From Poriferisodalis sp965231925 (lineage in GTDB: Bacteria; Actinomycetota; Acidimicrobiia; Acidimicrobiales; Poriferisodalaceae): 64,000 nt of DNA. Shown here in pieces: positions 37,275 to 45,839 of the stretch. The notes beneath the pieces were generated by a model. It made no database searches, had not been told where the DNA came from, and worked only from the letters and a program-made list of their open reading frames with translations. A program made the translations under genes and the position numbers. The first letter of the stretch is position 1; every line of letters begins with the position of its first letter. The DNA lies in contig OZ246894.1 of NCBI GenBank assembly GCA_965231925.1, positions 1,674,001-1,738,000 of the forward strand. Direction: 5' to 3'.

Positions 37275-38323
37275 GCGAACCGGCGACTGCCAGCGAGCCG
37301 AACGCCTCGGCCGCCGGGCCGCATGTGACCGTGGTGATTCCGGCGCGCAACTGCGCCGCTGAGCTGCCTGGCTGCCTCGATGCCGTGAGCGCGCAGACGT
37401 ATCGAGGGACGCTGGAGGTGGTCGTGGCCGTGGCGCCGAGCAGCGACGCGACCCACGACGTGGCTCGCGACGCCAGGTGTGAGTGGCCGCTCGAGGTCGT
37501 CGACAATCCCGCAGGCACGACGTCGACGGGCCTGAATCTGGCCATTGCCGCCGCAGCGGGCTCGATCATCGTGCGGGTCGACGCGCAGGCCCGACTGCCC
37601 GCCGACTACATCGAGCGAGCAGTGGCGACGCTTGCGGAGACCGGGGCGGCCAATGTCGGCGGTGTGCAGCGTGCGGTCGGGCACAGCGGCTTGGGTCGAG
37701 TTATTGCGGCCGCCGTGTCGTCGCCGTTCGGCGGGGGCCCTGCCGCCTTCCGGCACGGGAGCCTCTCGGGGCACGTCGACACCGTCTATCTCGGCGTGTT
37801 CGACGTCGCTGCGCTGAGGTCCGTGGGCGGGTTCGACGCGTCGTTGGAACGCAACCAGGACTACGAGCTGAATTGGCGCCTGCGAGACGCAGGTCACGTT
37901 GTGTGGCTCGATTCGAGCCTGATCGTGGACTACCTGCCTCGTTCGAGCTGGGGGCGATTGGCGCGCCAGTACTTCGACTACGGCGTCTGGAAGCGCGTGG
38001 TGATCCGCCGGCACCCGCGCTCTGTGCAGCCCCGGCAGCTGGCAGCGCCGAGTCTCGTCGTGGGCCTCGTGCTGTCTGGGTTCCAACTGATCGCAGGGCG
38101 CCTACGGGGCCTGATCGCTCCTGCTGTGTATCTCGGCGCGTGCCTGCTTGCTGCTGCCCGTCTGCGCTCACGCCTTCCTGCCCCCGGGGATCGTCTGCGG
38201 GCCGCAGCAGCTTTCGCAGTCATGCACCTCTCGTGGGGGACAGGCTTCCTGTTGGGTCCCCGCGGCGCGCATCGATCCGGGGCAGGCGGCCCGACCACGC
38301 GAGGATCTGCTGATCGGACGTAA
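37271..38323 (+). CDS. glycosyltransferase family 2
   Basis: A 350-residue GT-A-fold transferase. Seen: VTVVIPARNCAAELPGCLDAV at the N-terminus (about 24-44), the metal-binding IIVRVDAQARL, and FDASLERNQDYELNWRLRDAGH containing the ED/QDYEL motif; C-terminal hydrophobic segments. It probably extends the glycan started by the preceding transferase. The last 104 bp overlap the oppositely directed PIN toxin gene. Confidence 0.88.
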   Translation: MSEPATASEPNASAAGPHVTVVIPARNCAAELPGCLDAVSAQTYRGTLEVVVAVAPSSDATHDVARDARCEWPLEVVDNPAGTTSTGLNLAIAAAAGSIIVRVDAQARLPADYIERAVATLAETGAANVGGVQRAVGHSGLGRVIAAAVSSPFGGGPAAFRHGSLSGHVDTVYLGVFDVAALRSVGGFDASLERNQDYELNWRLRDAGHVVWLDSSLIVDYLPRSSWGRLARQYFDYGVWKRVVIRRHPRSVQPRQLAAPSLVVGLVLSGFQLIAGRLRGLIAPAVYLGACLLAAARLRSRLPAPGDRLRAAAAFAVMHLSWGTGFLLGPRGAHRSGAGGPTTRGSADRT

Positions 38324-38666
38324 CGAGCGTGTGTCCGCCGACGAGCGCGGTGGCGACAATGAACCGGTCGGCCGGATCCCGATGGAAGCCTTCTTCGCCG
38401 AGCCGCACTGCTCTCAGTACTTCTTCGCCGTGCAAGGGCAATTCGACGAGCCCGTCGGCGATGCGTTCGTGGCGCCACGTCTCAGGCGCGGTTGACAGCG
38501 TCAGGCGCTGCCGCTCGACGAGCAGGGCGATTTCCCAGAATGTCACCGCCGACACAGCAACGGCTCCGGTCGCCCACGCCTCTTCTATGAGCTCACGAGT
38601 GGCGTCGCTGAGCCGAGGATCGTCGCTGAGCGCCCAGAGCAGCGCGTTGGTGTCGAGCAGTAGCAT
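38220..38666 (-). CDS. PIN-domain toxin (VapC family)
   Basis: A 148-residue predicted ribonuclease toxin. Seen: acidic residues in LLLDTNALLW, FWEIALLVE, and DPADRFIVATAL, the four-acid PIN pattern. The last 30 residues are extra and arise where the gene runs into the 3' end of the GT2 gene. It lies 6 nt after the Phd-like antitoxin gene. Confidence 0.87.
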   Translation of the reverse strand: MLLLDTNALLWALSDDPRLSDATRELIEEAWATGAVAVSAVTFWEIALLVERQRLTLSTAPETWRHERIADGLVELPLHGEEVLRAVRLGEEGFHRDPADRFIVATALVGGHTLVTSDQQILAWSGRLPRIDARRGDPTGSLSPTRGA

Positions 38667-38672
38667 CGGTGC

Positions 38673-39005
38673 TCAGTTCAGGGGGGTCTGCGGCTCGTCG
38701 AGGTTCGATTCCCAGGCGTCCATTTCGGCGACGGTGGAATTCTCGAACGTCTCGTCCTCGCGGTAGGAGATCTGTCCTTTGCAAGCGCCGACAAAAGGCG
38801 CCCGAGCACTGGCGGCCTCCACCGGCACGAGCTTCGCGACTGGATGGCCGTGCTTGGTGATGACGACGCAAGCGCCAGTGTCCCGTACATCGTCGAGGAT
38901 CTTGAGGCACCGTGCCTTGAATTCGGCAGCCGCGACGGATTGCACGGGACTGATGGCCTCCGCAGCACCACCGCGGATCGCTTGAGGTGTCGGTTCTGAT
39001 GCCAT
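38673..39005 (-). CDS. Phd/YefM-type antitoxin
   Basis: A 110-residue DNA-binding antitoxin. Seen: SVAAAEFKARCLKILDDVRD and VVITKHGHPVAKLVPVE, the Phd-fold core (about 25-63), then a C-terminal acidic toxin-binding part. ATG 39005 follows GGAGCGAC; GTG 39008 is adjacent. Such antitoxins repress their own operon; a direct repeat lies 48 bp upstream. Confidence 0.85.
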   Translation of the reverse strand: MASEPTPQAIRGGAAEAISPVQSVAAAEFKARCLKILDDVRDTGACVVITKHGHPVAKLVPVEAASARAPFVGACKGQISYREDETFENSTVAEMDAWESNLDEPQTPLN

Positions 39006-39052
39006 CACGTCGCTCCGATCACCTGTCCGTAGTCGCCGATAGAGATTTCTAA

Positions 39053-39070
39053 CTAGTCAGAGTCTAGTCA
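39053..39070. promoter_or_regulatory. direct repeat CTAGTCA, candidate antitoxin operator
   Basis: CTAGTCA at 39053-39059 and 39064-39070, start to start 11 bp (one helical turn), in the divergent space between the antitoxin and amidohydrolase genes. Confidence 0.4.
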
Positions 39071-39124
39071 TATTACGGGCGTGGAAGCGTTCCGATGGCC
39101 CGGGAGCCGGCTCGCCGCACTCAG

Positions 39125-39130
39125 TACGAT
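39125..39130 (+). promoter_or_regulatory. -10 box (TACGAT) for a leaderless start at 39138
   Basis: TACGAT, 7 nt, ATG of the amidohydrolase gene. Confidence 0.5.
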
Positions 39131-39137
39131 CACTCGC

Positions 39138-40853
39138 ATGGCTGAGGTCGTGATCCGCAACGGGACTGTGGTGGACGGGAGCGGCGGTCCTTCCCGTACT
39201 GCCGATGTGTCCATCACCGACGGCACGATCGCCGAGGTGGGCACAGTGGCCGCCCGGGGCCAGCGCGAAATCGACGCCGAGGGCCACTTGGTGCTGCCGG
39301 GCTGGGTGGACATTCACACCCACTACGACGGGCAGGCCACCTGGGATCCCGAGATGACACCCTCGTCGTGGCATGGGGTGACCACGGCGATCTTCGGCAA
39401 CTGCGGCGTCGGGTTCGCCCCGGTGCAGCCGGGTACCGAGGACTACCTCATCAACCTGATGGAGGGAGTCGAGGACATCCCCGGAACGGTGCTCGCCGAG
39501 GGCATCGACTTCCGCTGGACGAGCTACCCCGAATACCTCGATGCACTTGCTGAGGCCCCCCGGGTCATGGACGTCGGTAGCCAGCTGCCCCATGGAGCGC
39601 TTCGGTTCTTCGTGATGGGAGAACGTGGCGCCGACCATGCCGAGATGCCGACGGCCGCAGAGCTCGAGCAGATCACCGAGCTGGTCACCGAGGCACTCGA
39701 AGCGGGGGCGCTCGGGTTCACCACCAGCCGCGCCACCAAGCACAAGGCGGCCGATGGCCGGCTGACGCCGTCGTTGTCGGCTGGCGATCCGGAGCTGGCA
39801 GCGGTAGCCCGCGCAATGCGGCGAGCCGATGCAGGCGTGCTGCAGGTGAACTCCGACTTCGGGCCCGGCGAATTCGAGACGCTGCGCGCAGCAGCAGAGC
39901 TCTCGGGCCGCCCGCTGTCGGTGCTGCTGCTGCAGGTGGACAATGCCCCCGAGCTGTGGCGGGAGACCTTGGCGCAGATCCATGATGCGAACGCAGCAGG
40001 CATCGCTGCGAATGGGCAGGTCGGCTGCCGGCCCATCAGCGTGATGCTCGGGCTCGACGTGTCGGTGAACCCCTTCGGCAACCACCCGGCGTACCGCGAC
40101 ATCGCCCACCTGCCGGCACCGCAGCGCGCGGCCCGCATGCGCACCGACGAGAGCTTGCGTCGCGCACTGGTGGAGGACCGGCCGGTCGACGGCTTCAGCA
40201 AGTGGATGGACTACGCGCTCACCCGTGCCTTCGAACTCGGCGAGGTGCCCGACTATGAGCCCGACCCGCGCGCATCGGTTGCAGCGCGGGCTGCAGACCT
40301 CGGCGTCAGCCCGTGGGAACTGGCACTGGATCTGCTGTCCGACGGTGACGGTGACGCGCTGCTGCTGTACCCCTTCGAGAACTACACCGCGGGCAGCCTC
40401 GAGGTGATCCGCGAGATGCTGGCCGACCCTCACACGATCTGCGGGATCGGCGACGCGGGAGCACATGTCGGCACCATCTGCGATGCGTCGTACCCGACGT
40501 ACCTGCTGACGCATTGGGCTCGCGACCGCAGCCGTGGCGACGGCCTGCCGCTGGAATTCCTAGTGCACAAGCAGACTCGGGCCAATGCGGCCGCGTACGG
40601 GCTGGCCGATCGCGGCCTGCTCGCTCCCGGCTACCGGGCCGACCTCAATGTGGTCGACTTCGAGGCGCTCGGCGTGGGGCGCCCGCAACTCGTGTACGAC
40701 CTGCCGAGCGGCGGCAAGCGCCTGATCCAGCGGTCGACGGGCTACCGGCACACGTTCGTCGCGGGAGTCGAGGTGTCAGCCGACGGCGAGTTCACCGGTG
40801 CCCGCCCCGGCGCACTCGTGCGTGGCGCCCAGGCAGACCCTGCCAGCAACTGA
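39138..40853 (+). CDS. D-aminoacylase-type amidohydrolase
   Basis: A 571-residue member of the N-acyl-D-amino-acid deacylase group. ATG 39138 is chosen because it gives the usual N-terminal beta-strand (AEVVIRNGTVVDGSG). Seen: metal-binding DIHTHYDGQATWDP, GNCGVGFAPV, GALGFTTSRA, GDAGAHVG and the C-terminal GLLAPGYRADLNVVD. Natural substrates of this subgroup are mostly unknown. The CoA-transferase gene follows after 4 nt, so the two may share a pathway. Confidence 0.85.
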   Translation: MAEVVIRNGTVVDGSGGPSRTADVSITDGTIAEVGTVAARGQREIDAEGHLVLPGWVDIHTHYDGQATWDPEMTPSSWHGVTTAIFGNCGVGFAPVQPGTEDYLINLMEGVEDIPGTVLAEGIDFRWTSYPEYLDALAEAPRVMDVGSQLPHGALRFFVMGERGADHAEMPTAAELEQITELVTEALEAGALGFTTSRATKHKAADGRLTPSLSAGDPELAAVARAMRRADAGVLQVNSDFGPGEFETLRAAAELSGRPLSVLLLQVDNAPELWRETLAQIHDANAAGIAANGQVGCRPISVMLGLDVSVNPFGNHPAYRDIAHLPAPQRAARMRTDESLRRALVEDRPVDGFSKWMDYALTRAFELGEVPDYEPDPRASVAARAADLGVSPWELALDLLSDGDGDALLLYPFENYTAGSLEVIREMLADPHTICGIGDAGAHVGTICDASYPTYLLTHWARDRSRGDGLPLEFLVHKQTRANAAAYGLADRGLLAPGYRADLNVVDFEALGVGRPQLVYDLPSGGKRLIQRSTGYRHTFVAGVEVSADGEFTGARPGALVRGAQADPASN

Positions 40854-40857
40854 GCCT

Positions 40858-42066
40858 GTGAGCCCCTCGCCATCGCCGGGTGCCCACGCGGGCGGTCCGG
40901 AGCTGCCGCTCGCCGGCATCACCGTGCTCGATCTGACCATTGCGCGCGCGGGGCCGACGGCCGTACGGCAGCTCGCGGACTGGGGTGCCGACGTGATCCG
41001 GGTGGATGCTCCTGTCGACGGTTTCGAGGAAGGCCGTGAGGCATCGCCGGATCACCTCAACATCCATCGCAACAAGCGCTCGTTGGTCATCGATTTGAAG
41101 AATCCGTCGGGCCGTGAACTGCTTCACCGGCTCGTCCGGTCGGCCGATGTGCTGATCGAGAACCTTCGGCCGACGGTCAAGTACCGGCTGGGGTTCGACT
41201 GGGAGACTCTGCACGCCGTAAATCCAACGCTTGTCATGGGATCGATCTCGGGCTTCGGACAAGACGGTCCGTACGCGACGAGAGGCGGCGTTGACCAGAT
41301 CGCGCAGGGCCTCGGCGGGATGATGGCCGTGACGGGTCTGCCGGGCCATGGCCCCGTGCGGGCCGGAGTGGCGATCAGCGATGTGACCGCAGGCCTTCAG
41401 CTCGCGATCGGCGTTCTGGTAGCGCTCATCGAGCGGTCCCGCACCGGCGAGGGCCGCTGGGTGCACACCTCGCTGCTGGAGTCGATGATCGGCATGCTCG
41501 ATTTCCAGGCGGCCCGCTGGACGGTGGCGGGGGAGGACCCACCGCAGGCCGGCAACGACCACCCCACGATGATCCCGATGGGGACCTACGAAGCCGCAGA
41601 CGGGCACATCAACATCGCCGCCCCTGGCGGTCGACTGTGGCGAGCCTTCTGCGCCGAGATCGACCGCCCCGACCTGGTCGACGACGAACGATTCTCATCG
41701 ACGAAACTGCGCTCAGCCAACCGGTCTGAGCTGAACAAGCTCATCGGCGAGCGGTTGGCCCAGGCGAGCCGCGACGAATGGGTCGAGCGCCTCAACGCCG
41801 TCGGCATCCCGTGCGGCCGAGTCAACAGTGTGGCCGAGGCCTTCGCCGATCCTCAGGTAGAGCACTTGGGCATGGACGCGCCGGTGCATCACCCGACGAT
41901 GGGCGACATCCGCATCGTGCGCAACGCCACCCAGATCGACGGGGTGCCCGGTGACATCCGCCGGCCCAGTCCCGCACGGGGCGAGCACACCGACGAGATC
42001 CTCGCTCAGTTCGGTCTGGAGCCCAGCGAGATCACCGCTCTGCGCGAGGCTGGCGCCGTGAGTTGA
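40858..42066 (+). CDS. CaiB/BaiF-family CoA transferase
   Basis: A 402-residue class III CoA transferase from GTG 40858. Seen: ITVLDLTIARAGPTAVRQLADWGADVI, NKRSLVIDLK, VLIENLRP, SGFGQDGPYATRGG, and the likely catalytic Asp146 in GGVDQ. The reaction moves CoA between carboxylic acids. Its C-terminus LEPSEITALREAGAVS is echoed by an 18-codon remnant at 42669-42725. Confidence 0.9.
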   Translation: MSPSPSPGAHAGGPELPLAGITVLDLTIARAGPTAVRQLADWGADVIRVDAPVDGFEEGREASPDHLNIHRNKRSLVIDLKNPSGRELLHRLVRSADVLIENLRPTVKYRLGFDWETLHAVNPTLVMGSISGFGQDGPYATRGGVDQIAQGLGGMMAVTGLPGHGPVRAGVAISDVTAGLQLAIGVLVALIERSRTGEGRWVHTSLLESMIGMLDFQAARWTVAGEDPPQAGNDHPTMIPMGTYEAADGHINIAAPGGRLWRAFCAEIDRPDLVDDERFSSTKLRSANRSELNKLIGERLAQASRDEWVERLNAVGIPCGRVNSVAEAFADPQVEHLGMDAPVHHPTMGDIRIVRNATQIDGVPGDIRRPSPARGEHTDEILAQFGLEPSEITALREAGAVS

Positions 42067-42110
42067 TGCCGGGCGGTTTGATGTAACAGCCCCTCACTAC
42101 CGTCGATGGC

Positions 42111-42305
42111 ATGCACTTGTTGAAGTTCTCGGACCTTCATCTCGGTCCGTTTCACGGTTCGGAAGACATCGGCGAGGCCTTGGCACGCGGACACGACAAC
42201 ACGGCCACCAGGCGAGGCGACCTCCTGCTTGACTGGCGCGATCGCGTCCGCCGACGCCGCCGACGCCGCCGAATGCGCGTCGAGATGGCGCGGGGGCTGT
42301 CATGA
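42111..42305 (+). pseudogene. truncated metallophosphoesterase start (64-codon ORF)
   Basis: The first 13 or so codons (MHLLKFSDLHLGP) match the start of the intact phosphoesterase at 42767 (MRFLAFSDLHLDA), with the same TACCGT box 7 nt upstream. The sequence then diverges into HGSEDIGEALARG and an Arg-rich tail (RRRRRRRR), and lacks the other metal motifs. It may be translated, because its stop overlaps the next ORF (ATGA). I read it as a leftover of a duplication. Confidence 0.55.
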
Positions 42306-42553
42306 GCAAGCCCGGGACATGGCGTATTGAGTTCGATCTCCGCGGCGACGAATCGGCCGGTGCGCGGACTGCCGTGGGCAAGCGCGGGACCTGGCGGGCC
42401 GACATCGCAGTCGTGCTGCTGCTGGCATGCCTCGCTTCCAACAACTTCGGGCAGATCAACGCCGGCGTGTTCTTGTTCGCATGCGTCATCGCCGGCGCCA
42501 TTTCGGGGCACAGGCAGTTACGCACCGAGAGCCAGGAGCGAGACAGCCAATGA
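42302..42553 (+). CDS. small membrane protein, unknown function
   Basis: An 83-residue ORF with ATGA overlaps at both ends. The N-terminal half is hydrophilic with a repeated K.GTWR pattern (SKPGTWR, GKRGTWR); then comes one hydrophobic stretch, roughly 36-68 (IAVVLLLACLASN and GVFLFACVIAGAIS), probably two membrane passes. No family recognised. Confidence 0.45.
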   Translation: MSKPGTWRIEFDLRGDESAGARTAVGKRGTWRADIAVVLLLACLASNNFGQINAGVFLFACVIAGAISGHRQLRTESQERDSQ

Positions 42554-42762
42554 GCGAACGCCGGCCCTGCGCCGAGGCCGGGGAGTACATGAGCCGCCCC
42601 GAGCGTCTCGACATCATGGTGGGTGCCGCGTCGATCGACGTCGACGTAGCTGCGTTGTGCGGCACCAGTTTGGCCGTGAACCCGGCGAGATCGTCGCCCT
42701 GCGCGAGACCGGCGCCGCCAGCTGATGCACGGCGTGTTGTTGCAGCCCCCCATTACCGTTGA
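42550..42762 (+). CDS. short ORF, unknown function
   Basis: A 70-codon ORF coupled to the previous one by an ATGA overlap. The first half (AEAGEYMSRPERLDIMVG) looks protein-like. The last third runs through the CoA-transferase remnant in another frame and is unlikely to be selected. Possibly a truncated gene. Confidence 0.3.
   Translation: MSERRPCAEAGEYMSRPERLDIMVGAASIDVDVAALCGTSLAVNPARSSPCARPAPPADARRVVAAPHYR
42669..42725 (+). pseudogene. 3' remnant of a second CaiB-like CoA-transferase gene
   Basis: The frame reads FGREPGEIVALRETGAAS and stop, close to the end of the intact CoA transferase (FGLEPSEITALREAGAVS). No upstream part of such a gene remains. It is followed, as at 42067, by a short CAGCCC-containing spacer, TACCGT and a phosphoesterase start. 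Confidence 0.7.
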
Positions 42763-42766
42763 TGAC

Positions 42767-43885
42767 ATGCGGTTCTTGGCTTTCTCCGATCTGCATCTCG
42801 ATGCGCCGTTCGCACAGGGCGGCAGCGATCTCGCCAACCTACGTCGGGCCGAGTTGGGCCGCACGCTAGAGCGAACCGTTGGCTTGGCGAAGGAGATGGA
42901 GGTTGACGCTTTGCTCTGCGCGGGAGACTTATACGAACAAGACCACGTCACACCCGACACGGTCCGCTTGCTTGAACGCGTCTTTCAAGAGATGGCCCCG
43001 ATACCGGTCCTGATCTCGCCCGGCAACCATGACTGGTACGGCCCGAAGAGCCCGTACCGCACCGCCACCTGGTCCAGCAACGTTCACATATTTTCTTCCG
43101 GGGAAATGACCTCGTGGGATGACCCCGACGAACGCTTCCGTGTTTGGGGCTTCGCACACCAGAAACCGTCAGGGACGTCGAATCCCTTGGAGCGCTTTCG
43201 GGTCGATGGGAAGGCTGTTCATCTGGGGCTCTTTCACGGCTCGGAGAACTCAGGCTGGTCGCGGGCGCTCCATCTCGAGGAGCACAAGCACCAGCATGCA
43301 CCGTTCTCTGCGGAACACATCGAAACGGCTGGCTTGACGCACTGCGTTGTCGGCCACTACCACCAGCCCGTCGAGGGCGAGCGGTATACGTACGGTGGCG
43401 CGCCAGCGGCGCTGTCCTTCGGCGCGCCGGGAAATCGCGGCGCAGTTGAGCTTGTCTTTGATGAGATCGGCGAACTCGATAAGCGTGAGTGGCACAAGAC
43501 GTGTGAACTCGAGGTCTACGGCGATCTCGAACTCAACATCACCAAATGTGGGGATATGCGGGAGATCGAGATGAAGTTGGACAGCTTGCTCGCGCTGCGG
43601 TCAGGCATAGGGCGCGTGACGATCGTCGGCGAACTCTCGCCGACGGTGCAATTTGACCTGCAGAGGCTCGAAGCGCGAAGAGGTCCGCTTGAGCACCTCA
43701 GCGTTCGCGTCGGAAATCTGCAGACGGGTTACGACCTCAAGCAGATTCGGAGTGAGCCATCGGTCCGAGGTGAGTTTGTGAGGGGTGTCGAAGCCGACGA
43801 AGAACTCTGCCCGGAGACGAGGCAGCGGGTCATCGTCACTGGCTTGCGAGCTCTGGAGGGCCGCAACGACCTTGAGGTGGCGTGA
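42767..43885 (+). CDS. metallophosphoesterase, SbcD/YhaO-like
   Basis: A 372-residue predicted nuclease. ATG 42767 follows TACCGT by 7 nt. Seen, in order: FSDLHLD (6-12), CAGDLYE, SPGNHDWYGP, LFHGSE and VVGHYHQP, the full dinuclear-metal set of calcineurin-like phosphoesterases. The C-terminal third is a capping region of the type that binds an SMC-like ATPase. The ATPase gene starts 3 nt later. Base composition looks lower in GC than in flanking genes. Confidence 0.85.
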   Translation: MRFLAFSDLHLDAPFAQGGSDLANLRRAELGRTLERTVGLAKEMEVDALLCAGDLYEQDHVTPDTVRLLERVFQEMAPIPVLISPGNHDWYGPKSPYRTATWSSNVHIFSSGEMTSWDDPDERFRVWGFAHQKPSGTSNPLERFRVDGKAVHLGLFHGSENSGWSRALHLEEHKHQHAPFSAEHIETAGLTHCVVGHYHQPVEGERYTYGGAPAALSFGAPGNRGAVELVFDEIGELDKREWHKTCELEVYGDLELNITKCGDMREIEMKLDSLLALRSGIGRVTIVGELSPTVQFDLQRLEARRGPLEHLSVRVGNLQTGYDLKQIRSEPSVRGEFVRGVEADEELCPETRQRVIVTGLRALEGRNDLEVA

Positions 43886-43888
43886 GCG

Positions 43889-45790
43889 ATGTGGTTTTGC
43901 GAAGTCGAGGCACGAGCATTCGGCCCCTTGCATAGCAACAAAGGCGATCACCTCAAGTTCGCTCCGGGACTCAACATCGTTCACGGACCCAACGAGGCGG
44001 GCAAGTCGTCATGGCACGCAGCGTTGATGGCTGCGTTGTGCGGACGGAGGCGCGGGCGCGGGCGGACGAAAGATGAAGCGACGTTCGTGGAGCAACACCG
44101 CCCTTGGTCGAGCGGCGATGACGGTCCGTGGGCGGTCGCAGTAGAGATGGAGCGGGACACTGGTGCGCGAATGAGGATCGGGCGGGACCTGCGCTTGAAT
44201 GAGACGACAATCAGCGATCCGGAGCTCGGCGACCGACGTCTGGTTGATATCGAGAGCGAGATCCTCCATGACGGCAGCCCCGATGGTGCGTTGCTCGTCG
44301 GACTCAATCGAAACACCTTCGCCATGGCGGCTTCGGTTTGTCAGGCCAGCGTCATCGCCGACCTTGACATGACCCATCTTCCCGTCAAGGACCGCGAAGA
44401 GCGACGTGGAGCGCTTCGAGCGCTTCTTGAGCGGGTCGCGAACGAGAATGAGGCCGTTTCTGCAGTTGAAGCAATCAACGGCATCGATCAATACAAGCGA
44501 AAGATAGTCGGGGAAGACAAGGAGAACCGCACGGGTCTGCTACGCCGCGCTGCCGAGGACATGCGTGCCGCTAAGCGTCACCTGGTCGCTGTTCGCGGCC
44601 GCAGGGGTGCATATGAGAACTCCCTTGAGGCCTTGGAGTCGCTGAGCCAAGTCGTTGACGAAATTCGGGAGTATCAAACGGGCGTTCAGTCAAGGTCGGA
44701 GGTGGATCCGGCTCGCCGAGAAACCGAGTCAAGTCGACGTCGAGAATCAACGCGAGTCAGGGTGACCGTCCGTGCCATTTTGCTGACGACAATCGTGATC
44801 GGCGTTACGGTCGGATTGTTCGCTGGTGTCGTGGCGGGAATCATCGCCAGCTCCGTGGCGGGAGTCATCGCCAGCTCCGTCGCATGGTTCGCGGCGAAGG
44901 GGCGAGCCAAAGATTCGGTGCCGAACGAGCTGAGGTCGAAGGACACGGGCCGTCCCCAGAACGATCTCGAGATGCGAATCCCGGATCGCAGGCGCATTCA
45001 TCAAAGCGGTGACGGGATGCTGGCACAGGGTCGTGCCGCGCCGCCGGTTCCTCCGGCCGAGCAGAGCTGGCGGGAACGATCCGCGAAGGCACATGCGGTA
45101 TTCGAAGGGCTACTCGACAGCGACCACAGTCTGAGTGCATGGCAGGAGCTAACGGGTGACGTGCAGGCGATGTTGAGGTCAGCTGAAGCGAATTTCAACC
45201 GGGCGAGCGGGGTGCTCGAGGGCGTCAAGAGCACAGAAGTGGATGTAGGCGCTGCGGAGGCAAAGCTGGGGGAAGCCTTGAGAGAACATGAGCGCATGCT
45301 CCAATTGAGGGACGTGCTAGCCAAGGCCGAAGAGCACTTGCAAGCGGCTGTTGACAATGCGTACCGAACGCTTGCTCCACAGATCTCAGAGAAGGTAAGC
45401 GATCCGGTGTCGCAGGTGACGAACGGTCGGTACCGCAGGGTCTTGGTGGATCCGGCAGACCTGAGTGTCAGGCTTGAGACGGCCTCCGGCGAACGTCGCG
45501 ATTCTCGGCATGTTTCGCGCGGCACGACTGAGCAGGTGTACTTAGCGCTGCGAGTTGTCCTCGCTGAGGTGCTCTCGACTGGTCGCGAGAAATGTCCGCT
45601 CTTGCTCGACGATCCGACGGTGCATGCGGATAGCGATCGCAAGGCGACCATCTTGGAGTTCCTGCTCGAGGTGGCCAATGATCGGCAGGTCATCCTGTTC
45701 TCTCAGGAGCAACAAGTCCTTGACTGGGCCCATTCCCGGAAGGACGCCGGAGTCCACCTGATCGAGCTTGGATCTGTGCAGCCTGCCTGA
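43889..45790 (+). CDS. SMC/Rad50-like ATPase with a membrane segment (YhaN-like)
   Basis: A 633-residue ABC-type ATPase. Seen: Walker A GPNEAGKS (33-40), a long charged coiled-coil part, a strongly hydrophobic stretch at about 293-333 with duplicated SSVAG(V/I)IA units, a second helical part, the signature SRGTTEQVYLALR near 542, and Walker B PLLLDDPTVHAD near 571-580. It is much shorter than SbcC (about 1000). With the preceding phosphoesterase it resembles the B. subtilis YhaO/YhaN arrangement; a role in DNA-end processing or defence is inference. It ends 49 nt before the IS element. Confidence 0.8.
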   Translation: MWFCEVEARAFGPLHSNKGDHLKFAPGLNIVHGPNEAGKSSWHAALMAALCGRRRGRGRTKDEATFVEQHRPWSSGDDGPWAVAVEMERDTGARMRIGRDLRLNETTISDPELGDRRLVDIESEILHDGSPDGALLVGLNRNTFAMAASVCQASVIADLDMTHLPVKDREERRGALRALLERVANENEAVSAVEAINGIDQYKRKIVGEDKENRTGLLRRAAEDMRAAKRHLVAVRGRRGAYENSLEALESLSQVVDEIREYQTGVQSRSEVDPARRETESSRRRESTRVRVTVRAILLTTIVIGVTVGLFAGVVAGIIASSVAGVIASSVAWFAAKGRAKDSVPNELRSKDTGRPQNDLEMRIPDRRRIHQSGDGMLAQGRAAPPVPPAEQSWRERSAKAHAVFEGLLDSDHSLSAWQELTGDVQAMLRSAEANFNRASGVLEGVKSTEVDVGAAEAKLGEALREHERMLQLRDVLAKAEEHLQAAVDNAYRTLAPQISEKVSDPVSQVTNGRYRRVLVDPADLSVRLETASGERRDSRHVSRGTTEQVYLALRVVLAEVLSTGREKCPLLLDDPTVHADSDRKATILEFLLEVANDRQVILFSQEQQVLDWAHSRKDAGVHLIELGSVQPA

Positions 45791-45839
45791 GCGCCGCTGA
45801 TCGGGTTGGCTGTGCGGGCGGCCTTGTGCGCAAGAACTA

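Noticed and set aside
42767..45790. Ordinary SbcD/SbcC repair nuclease
   Set aside because: The ATPase is far too short for SbcC, lacks a clear zinc-hook CxxC, and has a hydrophobic membrane-like centre.
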